Assembly (NCBI RefSeq): GCF_000020725.1
Contig: NC_011146.1
Span: 2,727,501 to 2,791,500, forward strand
Length of the DNA stretch: 64,000 nucleotides
DNA from: Citrifermentans bemidjiense Bem
GTDB lineage: Bacteria > Desulfobacterota > Desulfuromonadia > Geobacterales > Geobacteraceae
Reading direction: 5' to 3'
The position numbers were made by a program, and so were the translations under genes. The notes under the pieces were generated by a model, which searched no databases, was not told the origin of the DNA, and saw only the letters and a program-made list of their open reading frames with translations. Positions 43,939 to 53,184 of this stretch are shown here, in pieces; within the stretch, counting starts at the first letter, position 1; each line of letters opens with the position of its first letter.

Positions 43939-45329
43939 CGCTCCTGCTTCAACCTCTTGTTCAGTGTGGGGCGCGTCAGTCCGAGGAGTTCCGCCGCCTG
44001 TGTCTGGTTGCCGCCGGTAAGCTTCATCGCCTCGGCGATCAGATACTCCTCGACCTGCAGCACAGTTGGAAACTTCCCGAACAAAGCAAAAAGCGGATTG
44101 GCTGCATCCACACTCTGGGGGGGACGCGCCGGCGCCGCCGCTATCCCCGGAAAGTCCGAGAGCGCGAGCGGTTGCCCGTCGTTGCAGGTAACCGCGTGGT
44201 GCACCATGTTGTAGAGCTCCCGGACGTTGCCCGGGAAACGGTACTGCGCCAGGGCCGCGATGACGCTGTGCGGAGCGGCGGGGATCGCCTTCCCCTGCTC
44301 TAGCGCTATGTTGTGCGCGAAGTAGTCGACCAGCGGGCCGACATCCTCCAGACGCTCCCTCAAGGGGGGCACCCGGAATTCGTGGGCGCAGAGGCGGAAG
44401 TAGAGGTCGTTGCGGAAGCTCCCTGCGGCCCTGAGCGCTGTGAAGTCCATGTTGGAGGCCGCGACGATGCGCGCGTCGCTTTTCAGGAGCAGATCGGAGC
44501 CGATCCGGTAGTACTCCCGCTCCTGCAAAAGCCGCAACAGCTTGATCTGCGAGGCGAGGTTCAGGTCCCCGATCTCGTCAAGGAAAAGGGTTCCGCCGGC
44601 TGCCGCGGCGATCAATCCGTCGCGCTTGCTGTCGGCGCCGGTGAAGGCCCCTTTCTTGTGGCCGAAAAGGGTGTCCGAGAACATGAAGTCGTCGAGCCCG
44701 GCTGCGTTCAGGGAGATGAAAGGGCCGGGGACGCCGGAGACTTCATGCACCGCGCGCGCCAGCAGCTCCTTCCCCGCCCCCGTCTCACCCGTGATCAGCA
44801 CCGGAAGGCGCGAGGACGCGATCGCCTCGATGTACTGGAAGATGCCGCGCATCTTTTTCGAGGTGGTGACGATACCGGCGAAGGCGTCGGGATTTCGCAG
44901 CGTATCCGCCAGCAGGTAGTCCTTGAGCATCAGGTTCTGCCGGCCCAGCTCGCTTACCTGGAGCGCCTTTTTCACGCTTGCCACAAGCCTGCTCGGGTCG
45001 ACCGGCTTGGTAAGGAAGTCGAACGCCCCTTGCTGCATGCAGGCAACCGCGGTCTCCACGTCCCCCATGGCGGTCATGACGATTACCGGAATCTCCGGGT
45101 GCTCGGCGGTCAGGGCGTGCAGGATTTCGGCTCCGGTTACGTGAGGCATCACCCAGTCCAGGATCACCGAAGTCACCTTGTGTTCCTTCACGTACTGAAG
45201 CACGTTCCGGCTGTCCGACAGGGTTGCCACCTGCTGCACGTCGCTTGAAGCGAGAAGTAGCGACACCTCCGTAAGAATGCCCGGCTCGTCATCCACTAAA
45301 AGCATATGTTGTTGTGTCGGCGAACTCAC
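43932..45329 (-). CDS. Sigma-54-dependent response regulator (NtrC type)
   Basis: A 465-residue activator: receiver 1-125 (phospho-Asp58 in VILDWVMP), AAA+ domain about 150-390 with Walker A GETGAGKE, the sigma-54-contacting GAFTGAD and Walker B GGTLFLDEIGDL, and a Fis-type HTH at the end (GNQTQAAELLGLTRPTLNKRLKQ). It converges with the geopeptide maturase gene. No kinase is adjacent, but the frameshifted kinase at 37919-39570 lies in the same locus. Targets are unknown; I saw no clear -24/-12 site in front of the geopeptide or TonB genes. Confidence 0.93.
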   Translation of the reverse strand: MSSPTQQHMLLVDDEPGILTEVSLLLASSDVQQVATLSDSRNVLQYVKEHKVTSVILDWVMPHVTGAEILHALTAEHPEIPVIVMTAMGDVETAVACMQQGAFDFLTKPVDPSRLVASVKKALQVSELGRQNLMLKDYLLADTLRNPDAFAGIVTTSKKMRGIFQYIEAIASSRLPVLITGETGAGKELLARAVHEVSGVPGPFISLNAAGLDDFMFSDTLFGHKKGAFTGADSKRDGLIAAAAGGTLFLDEIGDLNLASQIKLLRLLQEREYYRIGSDLLLKSDARIVAASNMDFTALRAAGSFRNDLYFRLCAHEFRVPPLRERLEDVGPLVDYFAHNIALEQGKAIPAAPHSVIAALAQYRFPGNVRELYNMVHHAVTCNDGQPLALSDFPGIAAAPARPPQSVDAANPLFALFGKFPTVLQVEEYLIAEAMKLTGGNQTQAAELLGLTRPTLNKRLKQERQ

Positions 45330-45466
45330 TGTAATGGCTCCGTTGAAAAGTACCGTCTACTTAAAGGATTCACATCATATATGGTCGTAACCTGTTATTC
45401 AACTCTTTATTGCCTCGGCGCATAGGTAAAACTGACAGACGTCCCGGGGTGTGACAGCGACAACGG

Positions 45467-45494
45467 TTGCAATGAAAGGCCGAATCGGCATAAT
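45467..45494 (+). promoter_or_regulatory. Promoter candidate for the HD-domain gene
   Basis: TTGCAA (45467-45472), 16 bases, CATAAT (45489-45494), 26 bases before the GTG start. Confidence 0.4.
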
Positions 45495-45520
45495 CTAGAA
45501 CCTGGAAAGGTAAAATAGCA

Positions 45521-46090
45521 GTGGAGGAAGATTTGAACCCTAGAGCGTTACTTGAGAAATACTATGAGGACAACGACGCCGCCTTGGAGATCGTGTACAG
45601 ACACAGTCGCAATGTCGCGGACAAGGCGCTTGCCATAGCCGTCACGGCGGGACTGCCGCAGGCCGAGCTGGACTTCATCGAGGAGGCCGCGCTGCTCCAC
45701 GACATCGGCGTCTCCCGCATCTATGCGCCAAAGCTCAACTGCTTCGGCAAGGCGCCCTACGTCTGGCACGGCGTCATCGGCCGAGAGATCCTCGATGCCG
45801 AGGGGCTTCCGCGACACGCCATGGTCTGCGAGCGGCACATAGGGGTCGGGCTCACCGCGGCGGACATCGTGGCGCAAAACCTGCGCCTGCCGGTACGGGA
45901 GATGTCGCCGGTCACAACCAGCGAGCGCATCGTAGCCTTGGCCGATCTCTTCTTCTCCAAAAAGGGAGGGGAGTTGGACCTTGAGAAGAGCACCCAGCAG
46001 GTGCGCTGCGACCTGCTCAGGTTCGGCGCGGAAAAGGTGCAGATCTTCGAGAACTGGCTCAACGATTTCGGAGTCCGCGAATCAGCCTAG
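45521..46090 (+). CDS. HD-domain protein
   Basis: A 189-residue cytoplasmic phosphohydrolase-like protein. HSRNVADKALAIA and EEAALLHDIGVSRIY provide the H...HD metal ligands, and CERHIGVGLT a later His. Start is a GTG at 45521 with GGAAAGGT upstream. It lacks the GYP motif, so it is a generic HD protein and not a c-di-GMP phosphodiesterase. Substrate unknown. The next gene, a REC-PAS phosphatase, is 159 bases downstream. Confidence 0.85.
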   Translation: MEEDLNPRALLEKYYEDNDAALEIVYRHSRNVADKALAIAVTAGLPQAELDFIEEAALLHDIGVSRIYAPKLNCFGKAPYVWHGVIGREILDAEGLPRHAMVCERHIGVGLTAADIVAQNLRLPVREMSPVTTSERIVALADLFFSKKGGELDLEKSTQQVRCDLLRFGAEKVQIFENWLNDFGVRESA

Positions 46091-46249
46091 CCCGCCCCCC
46101 GCGGGGCCGCGGCTGCTGATTTATGATATACTCGATGCCGCCTTACTCATTAGAAACGATGTAAAATGTTTCCAATCTGAGGCAGGGTCCCGTGCCGGGA
46201 CGCTAGCTGCAGTACCTGCCAAATACCTGATCCAGTACTAGGTGCATTC

Positions 46250-48178
46250 ATGGGAAAACCGCTTCGCGTGCTGATAGTGGAAGACTCGGAGGACGACGCA
46301 CTGTTGCTTGTCTTCGAGCTGCGTCGCGGCAACTATGCTCCGGTGACCAAGCGCGTGGAGAACTCCGACTCGTTGCGCCATGCGCTCAAGGAGGACACCT
46401 GGGACCTAGTCATCTCCGACTACGTCCTTCCCGGATTCTCGGGGCTAGACGCGCTGAAGCTGGTGCGGGCCTCGGGGCTGGACCTTCCCTTCATCATCGT
46501 TTCCGGAAAAATCGGCGAGGAAGATGCCGTAAAGGCCATGAAGGAGGGGGCGAACGATTATCTGATCAAGGGAAACACCTCGCGCCTTATCCCTGCCATC
46601 GAGCGGGAGATGCAGGAGGCCGAGGTTAGGCGCAAGCGGCGCGAGGCCGAGTCGGCGCTGGTGAGAAGCGAGCGGCGCTACAAGCGGCTGGTGTCGGCGG
46701 TCACCGACTATATCTACACCGTAACTATTCAGAAAGGGGGCGTGGTGAAGACCTCGCATGGCCCCGGATGCCTCTCGGTGACCGGCTACAGCCACGAGGA
46801 GTACGTCGACAACCCGTTTTTGTGGTACCAGATGATCTACGAGGAGGACCGGGGCGCGGTGACGAGCCTCACCGAGGACCTGCGGGCCGGAATAGACATC
46901 CCCTCGCTGGAGCACCGGATACGGCACAAGGACGGCTCCCTGCGCTGGGTCATCAACACCATAGTCCCACGCTACAGCGAACAGGGCGAACTGATCGCCT
47001 ACGACGGCCTCATCTCGGACATCTCGGAGCGAAAACGCGCCGAAGAGTCGCTGCAGCTGCAAAGCGCGGCGCTGGAGGCGGCGGCCAACGCCATAGTCAT
47101 CACCGACAGCAGCGGGGTCATCATCTCGGTAAACCAGGCCTTCACCAGGATGACCGGGTACAGCCGCGAGGAGGCCCTCGGTCGCGATCTGAGTTTTCTG
47201 AAATCGGAGCGGCACAATTCGGAGTTTTACAGAGGCCTCAGGGAAACCATCAGCGCCGGCGAGGTCTGGCACGGAGAGATGATCAACCGGCGCAAGGACG
47301 GCACCCTCTACCCCGAGGAGCAGACCATCACGCCGGTCCTGGACGAAGACGGGCACATCATCCACTTCATCTGCATCAAGCAGGACATCACCGAGCGCAA
47401 GCAGGCCGAGCAGGCGCTGATGCAAAACGCCAGCATGCTGAAGGAAATGGAGATTGCGAAGCAGATCCAGAGTTCTTTGCTTCCGGTCGCCCCCCCCTGC
47501 CTCCCGGGCATCGACTGCGCCGGGAGCTGCTTCCCCGCCAACGACATCGGCGGCGACTACTACGACATCCTCCCGCACGGAGAAGAACTCGACCTCGTCA
47601 TCGCCGACGTCTCCGGCCACAGCGTCGGAGCCGCGCTGATCATGGTCGAAACCCGCAGCGTTCTGCGCGCGCAGCTTGCGACCTTGAAGGGGCCGGCCCA
47701 GATCGTGTCGGCCCTGAACGAACTGCTGCACGAGGACCTGAGCCGGGCCGAACTCTTCATCACCATGTCGTATCTGAGTTACCACATACCCACCGGGACA
47801 CTCCGCTACACCAACGCCGGCCATCCTCCTCCCCTGCTCTACCGGCATCAAACCGACCGGTTCTTCGAGCTGGACGCCGAAGGGCTCATCCTGGGGGTAC
47901 ACAGGCAGGTCGCCTTCCAGGAGCCCTCGCTCCAGGTCCAGGACGGAGACCTGTTGCTGCTGTTCACCGACGGTATCACCGAGGCCGAAAGCCCGGAAGG
48001 CGAGTTCTTCGGCATGGATAGATTGCGGCAGGTAGTGGCGCGCGAGCACAGTAAACCGGCAGCGGGAGTGATCGCCGCAGTCATGGAATCAGTCAGGGCC
48101 TTCACCGGCTGCGATACCTTCAACGACGACATCTCGATGCTTCTTCTCAAGTTCGGCACCGTAACCCCCCATTCTTAG
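46250..48178 (+). CDS. REC-PAS-PAS-PP2C phosphatase response regulator (RsbU/SpoIIE type)
   Basis: A 642-residue cytoplasmic regulator. Receiver 1-125 (phospho-Asp57 in ISDYVLPG), PAS about 145-265 and about 270-390 (VIISVNQAFTRMTGYS) each ending in DISERK/DITERK, then a SpoIIE-type PP2C domain from about 410. IGGDYYDIL, VSGHSVGAALIM and LFTDGITEA are the metal-binding motifs. Such proteins dephosphorylate anti-sigma antagonists. No partner anti-sigma gene is in the window. The receiver is closely similar to that of the kinase at 57063. Confidence 0.93.
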   Translation: MGKPLRVLIVEDSEDDALLLVFELRRGNYAPVTKRVENSDSLRHALKEDTWDLVISDYVLPGFSGLDALKLVRASGLDLPFIIVSGKIGEEDAVKAMKEGANDYLIKGNTSRLIPAIEREMQEAEVRRKRREAESALVRSERRYKRLVSAVTDYIYTVTIQKGGVVKTSHGPGCLSVTGYSHEEYVDNPFLWYQMIYEEDRGAVTSLTEDLRAGIDIPSLEHRIRHKDGSLRWVINTIVPRYSEQGELIAYDGLISDISERKRAEESLQLQSAALEAAANAIVITDSSGVIISVNQAFTRMTGYSREEALGRDLSFLKSERHNSEFYRGLRETISAGEVWHGEMINRRKDGTLYPEEQTITPVLDEDGHIIHFICIKQDITERKQAEQALMQNASMLKEMEIAKQIQSSLLPVAPPCLPGIDCAGSCFPANDIGGDYYDILPHGEELDLVIADVSGHSVGAALIMVETRSVLRAQLATLKGPAQIVSALNELLHEDLSRAELFITMSYLSYHIPTGTLRYTNAGHPPPLLYRHQTDRFFELDAEGLILGVHRQVAFQEPSLQVQDGDLLLLFTDGITEAESPEGEFFGMDRLRQVVAREHSKPAAGVIAAVMESVRAFTGCDTFNDDISMLLLKFGTVTPHS

Positions 48179-48189
48179 GATGACTTTAC

Positions 48190-48218
48190 TTGACGTCCCC
48201 CGGTGCGTTGTGTAAACA
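48190..48218 (+). promoter_or_regulatory. Promoter of the DRTGG ATPase gene
   Basis: TTGACG (48190-48195), 17 bases, TAAACA (48213-48218). Confidence 0.45.
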
Positions 48219-48333
48219 TACGCCACCTGCACAGGACATGGCCGCCCAGCGCGGCATTTCCCGTTCCTCCCACTGCGCTCGCGCGCAGGAGGGATTATGA
48301 GTTGTGGATCGGCATTTAAACGAGGGGTATGGC

Positions 48334-49425
48334 ATGGCGAAAAAGATCTTCGTTGCGGCGACCGGGCAAAACTGTGGCAAGACGACCATCAGCATCTCGC
48401 TCATGCACCAGGCCAGGAAAAAGTACCGTCGAGTCGGCTTTGTAAAGCCTTTCGGGCCCAAAGTGCTCCTTTATGACGACTTCATGGTGGACATGGACGC
48501 TCTGCTGATGGCGAAAGCATTCGGCATGGAAGACGACATCGCCCTCATGTCTCCTGTGGCGCTGCACCGGGATTTCACCAAGGATTACCTGAGCGGCAAA
48601 CTCGACGACCTGTCGCTGGCCGATTGCGTGGTGGAGGCGGTGCGGGAGTTGGAGGAGAAATACGACTTCCTCATCATCGAGGGAGCGGGGCACGGCGGGG
48701 TCGGCTCGGTGATCGGGCTGAGCAACGCTAAAGTGGCCAAGCTGATCGACGCTCCGGTCATGATCGTCACCGAAAGCGGCATCGGCAAGGTGATCGATGC
48801 GGTGCATTTGAACCTGGCGCTGTACCAGCGCGAAGGGGCCGATGTGCGGGGGATCATCGTCAACAAGATGCTTCCCGGGAAGAAGGAACTCACCAACAAG
48901 TACCTCAAACAAGCCTTTGAACCTATCAACGTCAAGGTGACCGACGGTTTCAACTACTCCCCCATCCTGGCCAACCCGACGCTAAGCCACATCTCGAAGT
49001 TGTTCGACCTGCCGCTGCACGGCGACATCAAAGAAAAAAGCCGCATCATCCACAACATCCAGTTGGGAGCGGCTTCTTCGCAACGTGTGATCGACGGACT
49101 GCTTGACTCGACCTTGATGATAGTCACGAGCTCCAGAGACGAGCTGATCGTTACCCTATCCTCCCTGTACCACATCCCCTCCTACAGAGAGAAGATCGCC
49201 GGCCTCGTAGTATCCGGGCACTGCGCCGTTTCCGACATCAGCCAGCAGATCCTCAACGATTCCGGCATCCCCTACATCAGGGTGGAAGAAACCACCGCCG
49301 AGGTGTTCACCGCTCTTTCCGACGACGTTGCCAAGATCACCTTCGAGGACCAGGAGAAGCTGAACTGGATTATGGCCAACGCCGAAAAGGGCATGGATTT
49401 CGAAGCAATAGACGCGCTGCTGTAA
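48334..49425 (+). CDS. BioD-like P-loop ATPase with DRTGG-type domain
   Basis: A 363-residue protein resembling the N-terminal regulatory part of phosphotransacetylase. The N-terminal P-loop fold (AATGQNCGKTTISISLM, about residues 6-22; then IIEGAGHGGVGSVIGLSNAKVAKL, read in two parts) is dethiobiotin-synthetase-like. A C-terminal DRTGG-like domain follows (about 220-330). There is no PTA catalytic domain. Start ATG 48334 has GAGGGG upstream. Probably a nucleotide-sensing or regulatory ATPase; function unproven. Confidence 0.85.
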   Translation: MAKKIFVAATGQNCGKTTISISLMHQARKKYRRVGFVKPFGPKVLLYDDFMVDMDALLMAKAFGMEDDIALMSPVALHRDFTKDYLSGKLDDLSLADCVVEAVRELEEKYDFLIIEGAGHGGVGSVIGLSNAKVAKLIDAPVMIVTESGIGKVIDAVHLNLALYQREGADVRGIIVNKMLPGKKELTNKYLKQAFEPINVKVTDGFNYSPILANPTLSHISKLFDLPLHGDIKEKSRIIHNIQLGAASSQRVIDGLLDSTLMIVTSSRDELIVTLSSLYHIPSYREKIAGLVVSGHCAVSDISQQILNDSGIPYIRVEETTAEVFTALSDDVAKITFEDQEKLNWIMANAEKGMDFEAIDALL

Positions 49426-49471
49426 GGCATGTAAGGCGGTTCAACGTTCGACGTTCAACGTTAAAACCTGT

Positions 49472-49513
49472 CCCCTAGCCCCTAGCCCCTGATTCTCGCC
49501 CCCTAGCCCCTGC
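49472..49513. repeat. CCCCTAG heptamer array, interrupted
   Basis: CCCCTAGCCCCTAGCCCCTG, a short break, then CCCCCTAGCCCC. Just to the left (49439-49466) the direct repeat GTTCAACGTT occurs twice. Same repeat type as 1413-1454. Confidence 0.75.
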
Positions 49514-49514
49514 T

Positions 49515-49907
49515 TCAAAGCGTAGTTCCCGGCGGCTTGCCCGGGCCTTCCTTTTCTTTCTGGCAGGAGACGCAGTAGGCGGCGAAAGGCATCAACCGCA
49601 GCCTCTGGATGTCGATTATTTCCCCGCAGTTCTCGCACTTGCCGTAGGTCCCCTGCTCCACCCTTCTTTGCGCCTCTTCCAGCGCGGTCAGCTGGTTGCG
49701 CCGTATGTCCGCTATGGCCAGCCCTGCATCGGAAAGCATGTCGAGGATGCTCTTCTCCCCCAGGTCCTGCGGGATGTCGTATTGCGTGGCGAGATCGCTG
49801 CCGGTCTGGGAAAAGATCTCGTCCCTCAGCTCCGCCCACAGCCTGCGCTTTTGTTCGGCCAAAAGGTTCCTGAATTCCAGTTCGTCCCCTTGCAGTTTAT
49901 CCGGCAT
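49515..49907 (-). CDS. DksA/TraR-family zinc-finger protein
   Basis: A 130-residue protein with a long helical N-terminal part (about 1-85) and a C4 zinc finger near the end (KCENCGEII...YCVSCQ). This is the DksA/TraR layout; members bind RNA polymerase, often with ppGpp. The coiled-coil tip reads SDLATQYDIPQ, not the typical DxxDxA, so classic DksA activity is uncertain. Start ATG 49907 has GGAGG upstream. It follows a zinc-ribbon gene on the same strand. Confidence 0.88.
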   Translation of the reverse strand: MPDKLQGDELEFRNLLAEQKRRLWAELRDEIFSQTGSDLATQYDIPQDLGEKSILDMLSDAGLAIADIRRNQLTALEEAQRRVEQGTYGKCENCGEIIDIQRLRLMPFAAYCVSCQKEKEGPGKPPGTTL

Positions 49908-49926
49908 CTCGTACCTCCTCGATCGG

Positions 49927-50082
49927 TCAGGGCGCATCTTCGGTGTCGCAGACAGGGCAGCGCAATTCTCCGCTTTCCTTGTCCTGTTCCAGCGGCGATC
50001 CGCACAGGGCACAGATTTCTTTTTTGTCTTTGATCACAGGCTGATCCTTGAGGATTTGTTCTTCCAGGCTCACTCTTCTCAT
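49927..50082 (-). CDS. Small zinc-ribbon protein
   Basis: A 51-residue protein with two CxxC pairs, CALCGSP and LRCPVCD, forming a zinc ribbon preceded by a helical basic segment (VSLEEQILKDQPVIKDKKEI). Start at 50082 with AAAGGAGGAG upstream. Probably cotranscribed with the DksA-like gene 19 bases downstream. Function unknown. Confidence 0.75.
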   Translation of the reverse strand: MRRVSLEEQILKDQPVIKDKKEICALCGSPLEQDKESGELRCPVCDTEDAP

Positions 50083-50420
50083 GGCTCCTCCTTTTGCAGC
50101 TCCGGCGTCAAAACAGCCCATAGTATACCCTAAAAACGGATGCAAGCCCCCGCTGCAAAAAAACTGTCTCCGTTGCCGCATAAGCCGCTGCGAAAAGTGC
50201 AGACGCATCGATGAACCTGCACCCTTAACGGCATAGACAGTCGGAGGGTGGGCACAAGAAGGCTCTCATAGAGCGGTCATCAGTACTGAACAAGGGAGAT
50301 AGAAAAGGTTCGCGACTAAGGCAGCGACTACTTCAGCGTTGGGGGGAGATTTGCTAATATTCGGAGTAAGATCCTGCGTGTTTGCAAATATGGAAAGGAA
50401 AACGGACGCGGCAGTAACAG
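50083..50420. other. Intergenic region, nothing recognised
   Basis: About 340 bases between the zinc-ribbon and kamA genes. I find no convincing gene, repeat or terminator. Confidence 0.5.
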
Positions 50421-51455
50421 TTAATCCGGTTCTGGGTACTCGATCTCTTCTCCCAGGTAGTTGGTGAAAAGCAGAGTCCGGCCGCCACTGCCAGGGCGAC
50501 CGGAAAGGACATCGACCTTTCCTTTGCCGCCAGGGAGGTCGATGACGTAATGCGGAACGGCAAGCCCGGAGGTGTGGCCGCGCAGCGCCTGCATCACGGA
50601 GATCCCCTGCCCCACGCGGGTCCTGAAGTGGGCGGTCCCCTGTACCAGGTCCATTTGATGTATGTAGTAAGGACGCACCCGGATGGCGAGCAGACGCCGC
50701 ATCAGGCTCAGCATCGTCTGGGGGTCGTCGTTCACCCCCTTGAGGAGCACGGTCTGGTTCCCCAGCTGCACCCCGGCATCGGCGAGCCTGGCACAGGCCT
50801 TGGCCGATTGCGGGGTTATCTCCCGGGGATGGTTGAAGTGGGTGTTGACGTAGACAGGATGGCTGCGCTTCAAAAGGCGCGTGAGCCCGGGGGTGATCCT
50901 TTCCGGAAGGGTCACCGGGGCCCGCGTCCCGATCCTCACGATCTCGACGTGCGGTATGCGGGAAAGCGCTGAGAGTATCGCGGCGAGACGGTCATCCGGC
51001 AAGAGCAGCGGATCGCCGCCGGAGAGGACGACGTCGCGGATCCGCGGGTCGCCGGCAATGTAAGCGATGGCGTCGTCAACCTTGGCCGGCGCCATGCTGG
51101 CGCACCCCACCCCTCTTTTCCTCATGCAGAAGCGGCAGTAGACGGCGCAGGCAGAGGAGACGATCCAGACGACCCGGTCCGGGTAGCGGTGGATCAACCC
51201 GGGGACCGGGGAAAGCCGCTCCTCGTCCAGGGGATCGGGGGACTGGGTCAGGTCGTCAAGCTCTGCAGGGTCGGGGACGCACTGGCGCCAGATGGGATCG
51301 CCCGGCTCCTCGATCAGTCCGAGGTAGTAGGGCGTGATCCGCATGGGGTAGCGCTCGACCACCGGCGAAAACGCGCCCCCCTGCAGACGAAAAAGCCCGG
51401 AAAGCTCCTCCGGGCTGGTGATGCAGTTTTTCAGGCTTTTCTCCCACGCTTCCAT
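50421..51455 (-). CDS. KamA-family radical SAM protein (lysine 2,3-aminomutase/EpmB-like)
   Basis: A 344-residue radical SAM enzyme. CAVYCRFC (Cys103, 107, 110) binds the iron-sulfur cluster; DVVLSGGDPLLLPD and YYIHQMDLVQGTAHFR are hallmarks of the aminomutase family. It lacks the long C-terminal part of clostridial lysine 2,3-aminomutase and is about the size of EpmB, which modifies EF-P Lys, but no efp or epmA is nearby. Start overlaps the pyrD stop (TGATG), so it is the last gene of rimI-pyrK-pyrD-kamA. Confidence 0.88.
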   Translation of the reverse strand: MEAWEKSLKNCITSPEELSGLFRLQGGAFSPVVERYPMRITPYYLGLIEEPGDPIWRQCVPDPAELDDLTQSPDPLDEERLSPVPGLIHRYPDRVVWIVSSACAVYCRFCMRKRGVGCASMAPAKVDDAIAYIAGDPRIRDVVLSGGDPLLLPDDRLAAILSALSRIPHVEIVRIGTRAPVTLPERITPGLTRLLKRSHPVYVNTHFNHPREITPQSAKACARLADAGVQLGNQTVLLKGVNDDPQTMLSLMRRLLAIRVRPYYIHQMDLVQGTAHFRTRVGQGISVMQALRGHTSGLAVPHYVIDLPGGKGKVDVLSGRPGSGGRTLLFTNYLGEEIEYPEPD

Positions 51456-52372
51456 CAGAGCTCTAGGGCACCGATCAGCGAGGAGACAGATTCTATCTTG
51501 TGGTCAACCAGGTACTGCTCCATCTCCCGGGCGATCCGCTGAGCCGCGGAGGGGTCGAGGAAGCTTGCGGTGCCGACCTGCACCGCAGTCGCCCCCGCCA
51601 GCATGAACTCCAGGGCGTCGCGGCCGTTCATGATGCCGCCGATGCCGATCAGCGGCAGCTTAACCGCCTTGGCCACCTGCCAGACCATCCGGAGCGCTAC
51701 CGGCTTGATCGCCGGGCCGGAGAGCCCGCCGGTGACGTTGGCCAGCACCGGGCGGCGGCGCTCCAGGTCGATCGCCATCCCGGTGAGGGTGTTGATCAGC
51801 GAGAGGGCGTCCGCTCCGGCGTCGGCACACGCCTTGGCCATCAGCACCACGTCGGTGACGTTGGGGGAGAGCTTTACGATCATCGGCTTGGTGGTGTTTT
51901 TCTTCACCAGGCGCACCACCTCCTGCGCGGCGCCGGGGTCGGTGCCGAAAACGATTCCCCCCTGCTTCACGTTGGGGCAGGAGATGTTCACCTCGATGCC
52001 GGCGACGCCGGAAAGCCCATCCAGCCTGGCCGCGACCTCGCCGTACTCTTCCAGCGTGTTGCCGTAGAGGTTCACGATCACCGGGGTGTTCACGTTCTTG
52101 AGATACGGGAGTTTCTGCTCGATGAAGGCGTCGATGCCGACGTTTTGCAGGCCGATGGCGTTCAGCATCCCGCCCGGGGTTTCCACGATGCGGGGGGTGG
52201 GGTTGCCGGCCTTGGGCTTCAGCGACAGCCCCTTGCTGATCATCGCCCCGATGCACTCAAGGTCGAGGTAGTCGGCGAACTCGGCGCCGTATCCGAAGGT
52301 GCCGGATGCGGTCATCACGGGGTTGCGCATCTTGATCCCGGCGACAGCCACGGACATGTCAGGTCTTTGCAT
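51455..52372 (-). CDS. pyrD: Dihydroorotate dehydrogenase B, catalytic subunit
   Basis: A 305-residue FMN enzyme oxidising dihydroorotate to orotate in pyrimidine synthesis (class 1B). Motifs: [10 protein letters not shown], the catalytic Cys132 in [19 protein letters not shown] and [20 protein letters not shown]. The ATG at 52372 is preferred because GGAG lies six bases upstream; another ATG four codons earlier overlaps pyrK and lacks a site. Works with PyrK, encoded two bases upstream. Confidence 0.95.
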   Translation of the reverse strand: MQRPDMSVAVAGIKMRNPVMTASGTFGYGAEFADYLDLECIGAMISKGLSLKPKAGNPTPRIVETPGGMLNAIGLQNVGIDAFIEQKLPYLKNVNTPVIVNLYGNTLEEYGEVAARLDGLSGVAGIEVNISCPNVKQGGIVFGTDPGAAQEVVRLVKKNTTKPMIVKLSPNVTDVVLMAKACADAGADALSLINTLTGMAIDLERRRPVLANVTGGLSGPAIKPVALRMVWQVAKAVKLPLIGIGGIMNGRDALEFMLAGATAVQVGTASFLDPSAAQRIAREMEQYLVDHKIESVSSLIGALEL

Positions 52373-52374
52373 GT

Positions 52375-53184
52375 TTAACTCCATTGCAGTTCGAAGCTGT
52401 CGAAGACGGGGCCGTCCTTGCAGACACAGCGGTAGTCGGGGGTATCCTCGGTGTGGTTGGCCCCCTTCATTACGCAGCCAAGGCAGGCGCCCACGCCGCA
52501 GGCCATGTACGCCTCCATCGAGACCTGGCAGGGGACCTCGTGCAAAGCCGCCATCTTGGCGACGGCGCCGAGCATCGGGGTCGGGCCGCAGGCGAAGATG
52601 CGCATCCCTTTATTCAGGTGCCTCTCCAGCACCTGGGTCACGAAGCCGCTCTCGCCCAGAGTGCCGTCGTCGGTCGCCACGTAGGTCTCGACTCCGAGCC
52701 TCTCGAACTCGGTGATGCAGAGGATGTCGTCGCGGTTCCTGCCGCCGGCGAAAAGGCGCACCTTCTCGCCTCGCGCCACCAGCGCCTTGGCGAGGTAGTA
52801 AAGGGGGGCAAGGCCTACGCCGCCGCCTACCAGCACCTTTTCCTCGCCAGCGGGACCCAGGTCGAACCCTCGGCCCAAGGGCGCCAAAAGGTCCACCACG
52901 TCGCCGTGGTGCAACGCGGAGAGGAGCTTGGTCCCCTTCCCCACCACCTTGTACAGGATCTCGCAGTACGCCTGCGTGCCGCACCCGGCGTACTCGGCGG
53001 TGAAGGTCCCGACGTCGAAAAGCCCGAAGGGGCGCCTGAGCAGCGGGTCTATGGCATCGGTCACCTTGAGCATGAGAAACTGCCCCGGCGCCGAAGCGAG
53101 CAATTCCTGCGGAGCGGTCATCCTCATCCGGAAGTAGTTCGGCGACAGCTCTACGTTCGACACTACCATCGATTTAAACTGCAT
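52375..53184 (-). CDS. pyrK: Dihydroorotate dehydrogenase B, electron-transfer subunit
   Basis: A 269-residue FAD/[2Fe-2S] protein passing electrons from PyrD to NAD+. FAD motif [12 protein letters not shown]-binding [17 protein letters not shown], and the C-terminal cluster with Cys in [11 protein letters not shown] and [11 protein letters not shown]. Upstream end overlaps rimI by 11 bases. Cytoplasmic complex PyrDB-PyrK. Confidence 0.95.
   Translation of the reverse strand: MQFKSMVVSNVELSPNYFRMRMTAPQELLASAPGQFLMLKVTDAIDPLLRRPFGLFDVGTFTAEYAGCGTQAYCEILYKVVGKGTKLLSALHHGDVVDLLAPLGRGFDLGPAGEEKVLVGGGVGLAPLYYLAKALVARGEKVRLFAGGRNRDDILCITEFERLGVETYVATDDGTLGESGFVTQVLERHLNKGMRIFACGPTPMLGAVAKMAALHEVPCQVSMEAYMACGVGACLGCVMKGANHTEDTPDYRCVCKDGPVFDSFELQWS

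Noticed and set aside
50421-51455. Definite assignment as EpmB or lysine 2,3-aminomutase
   Set aside because: Length and motifs fit both subgroups and there is no context gene to decide.
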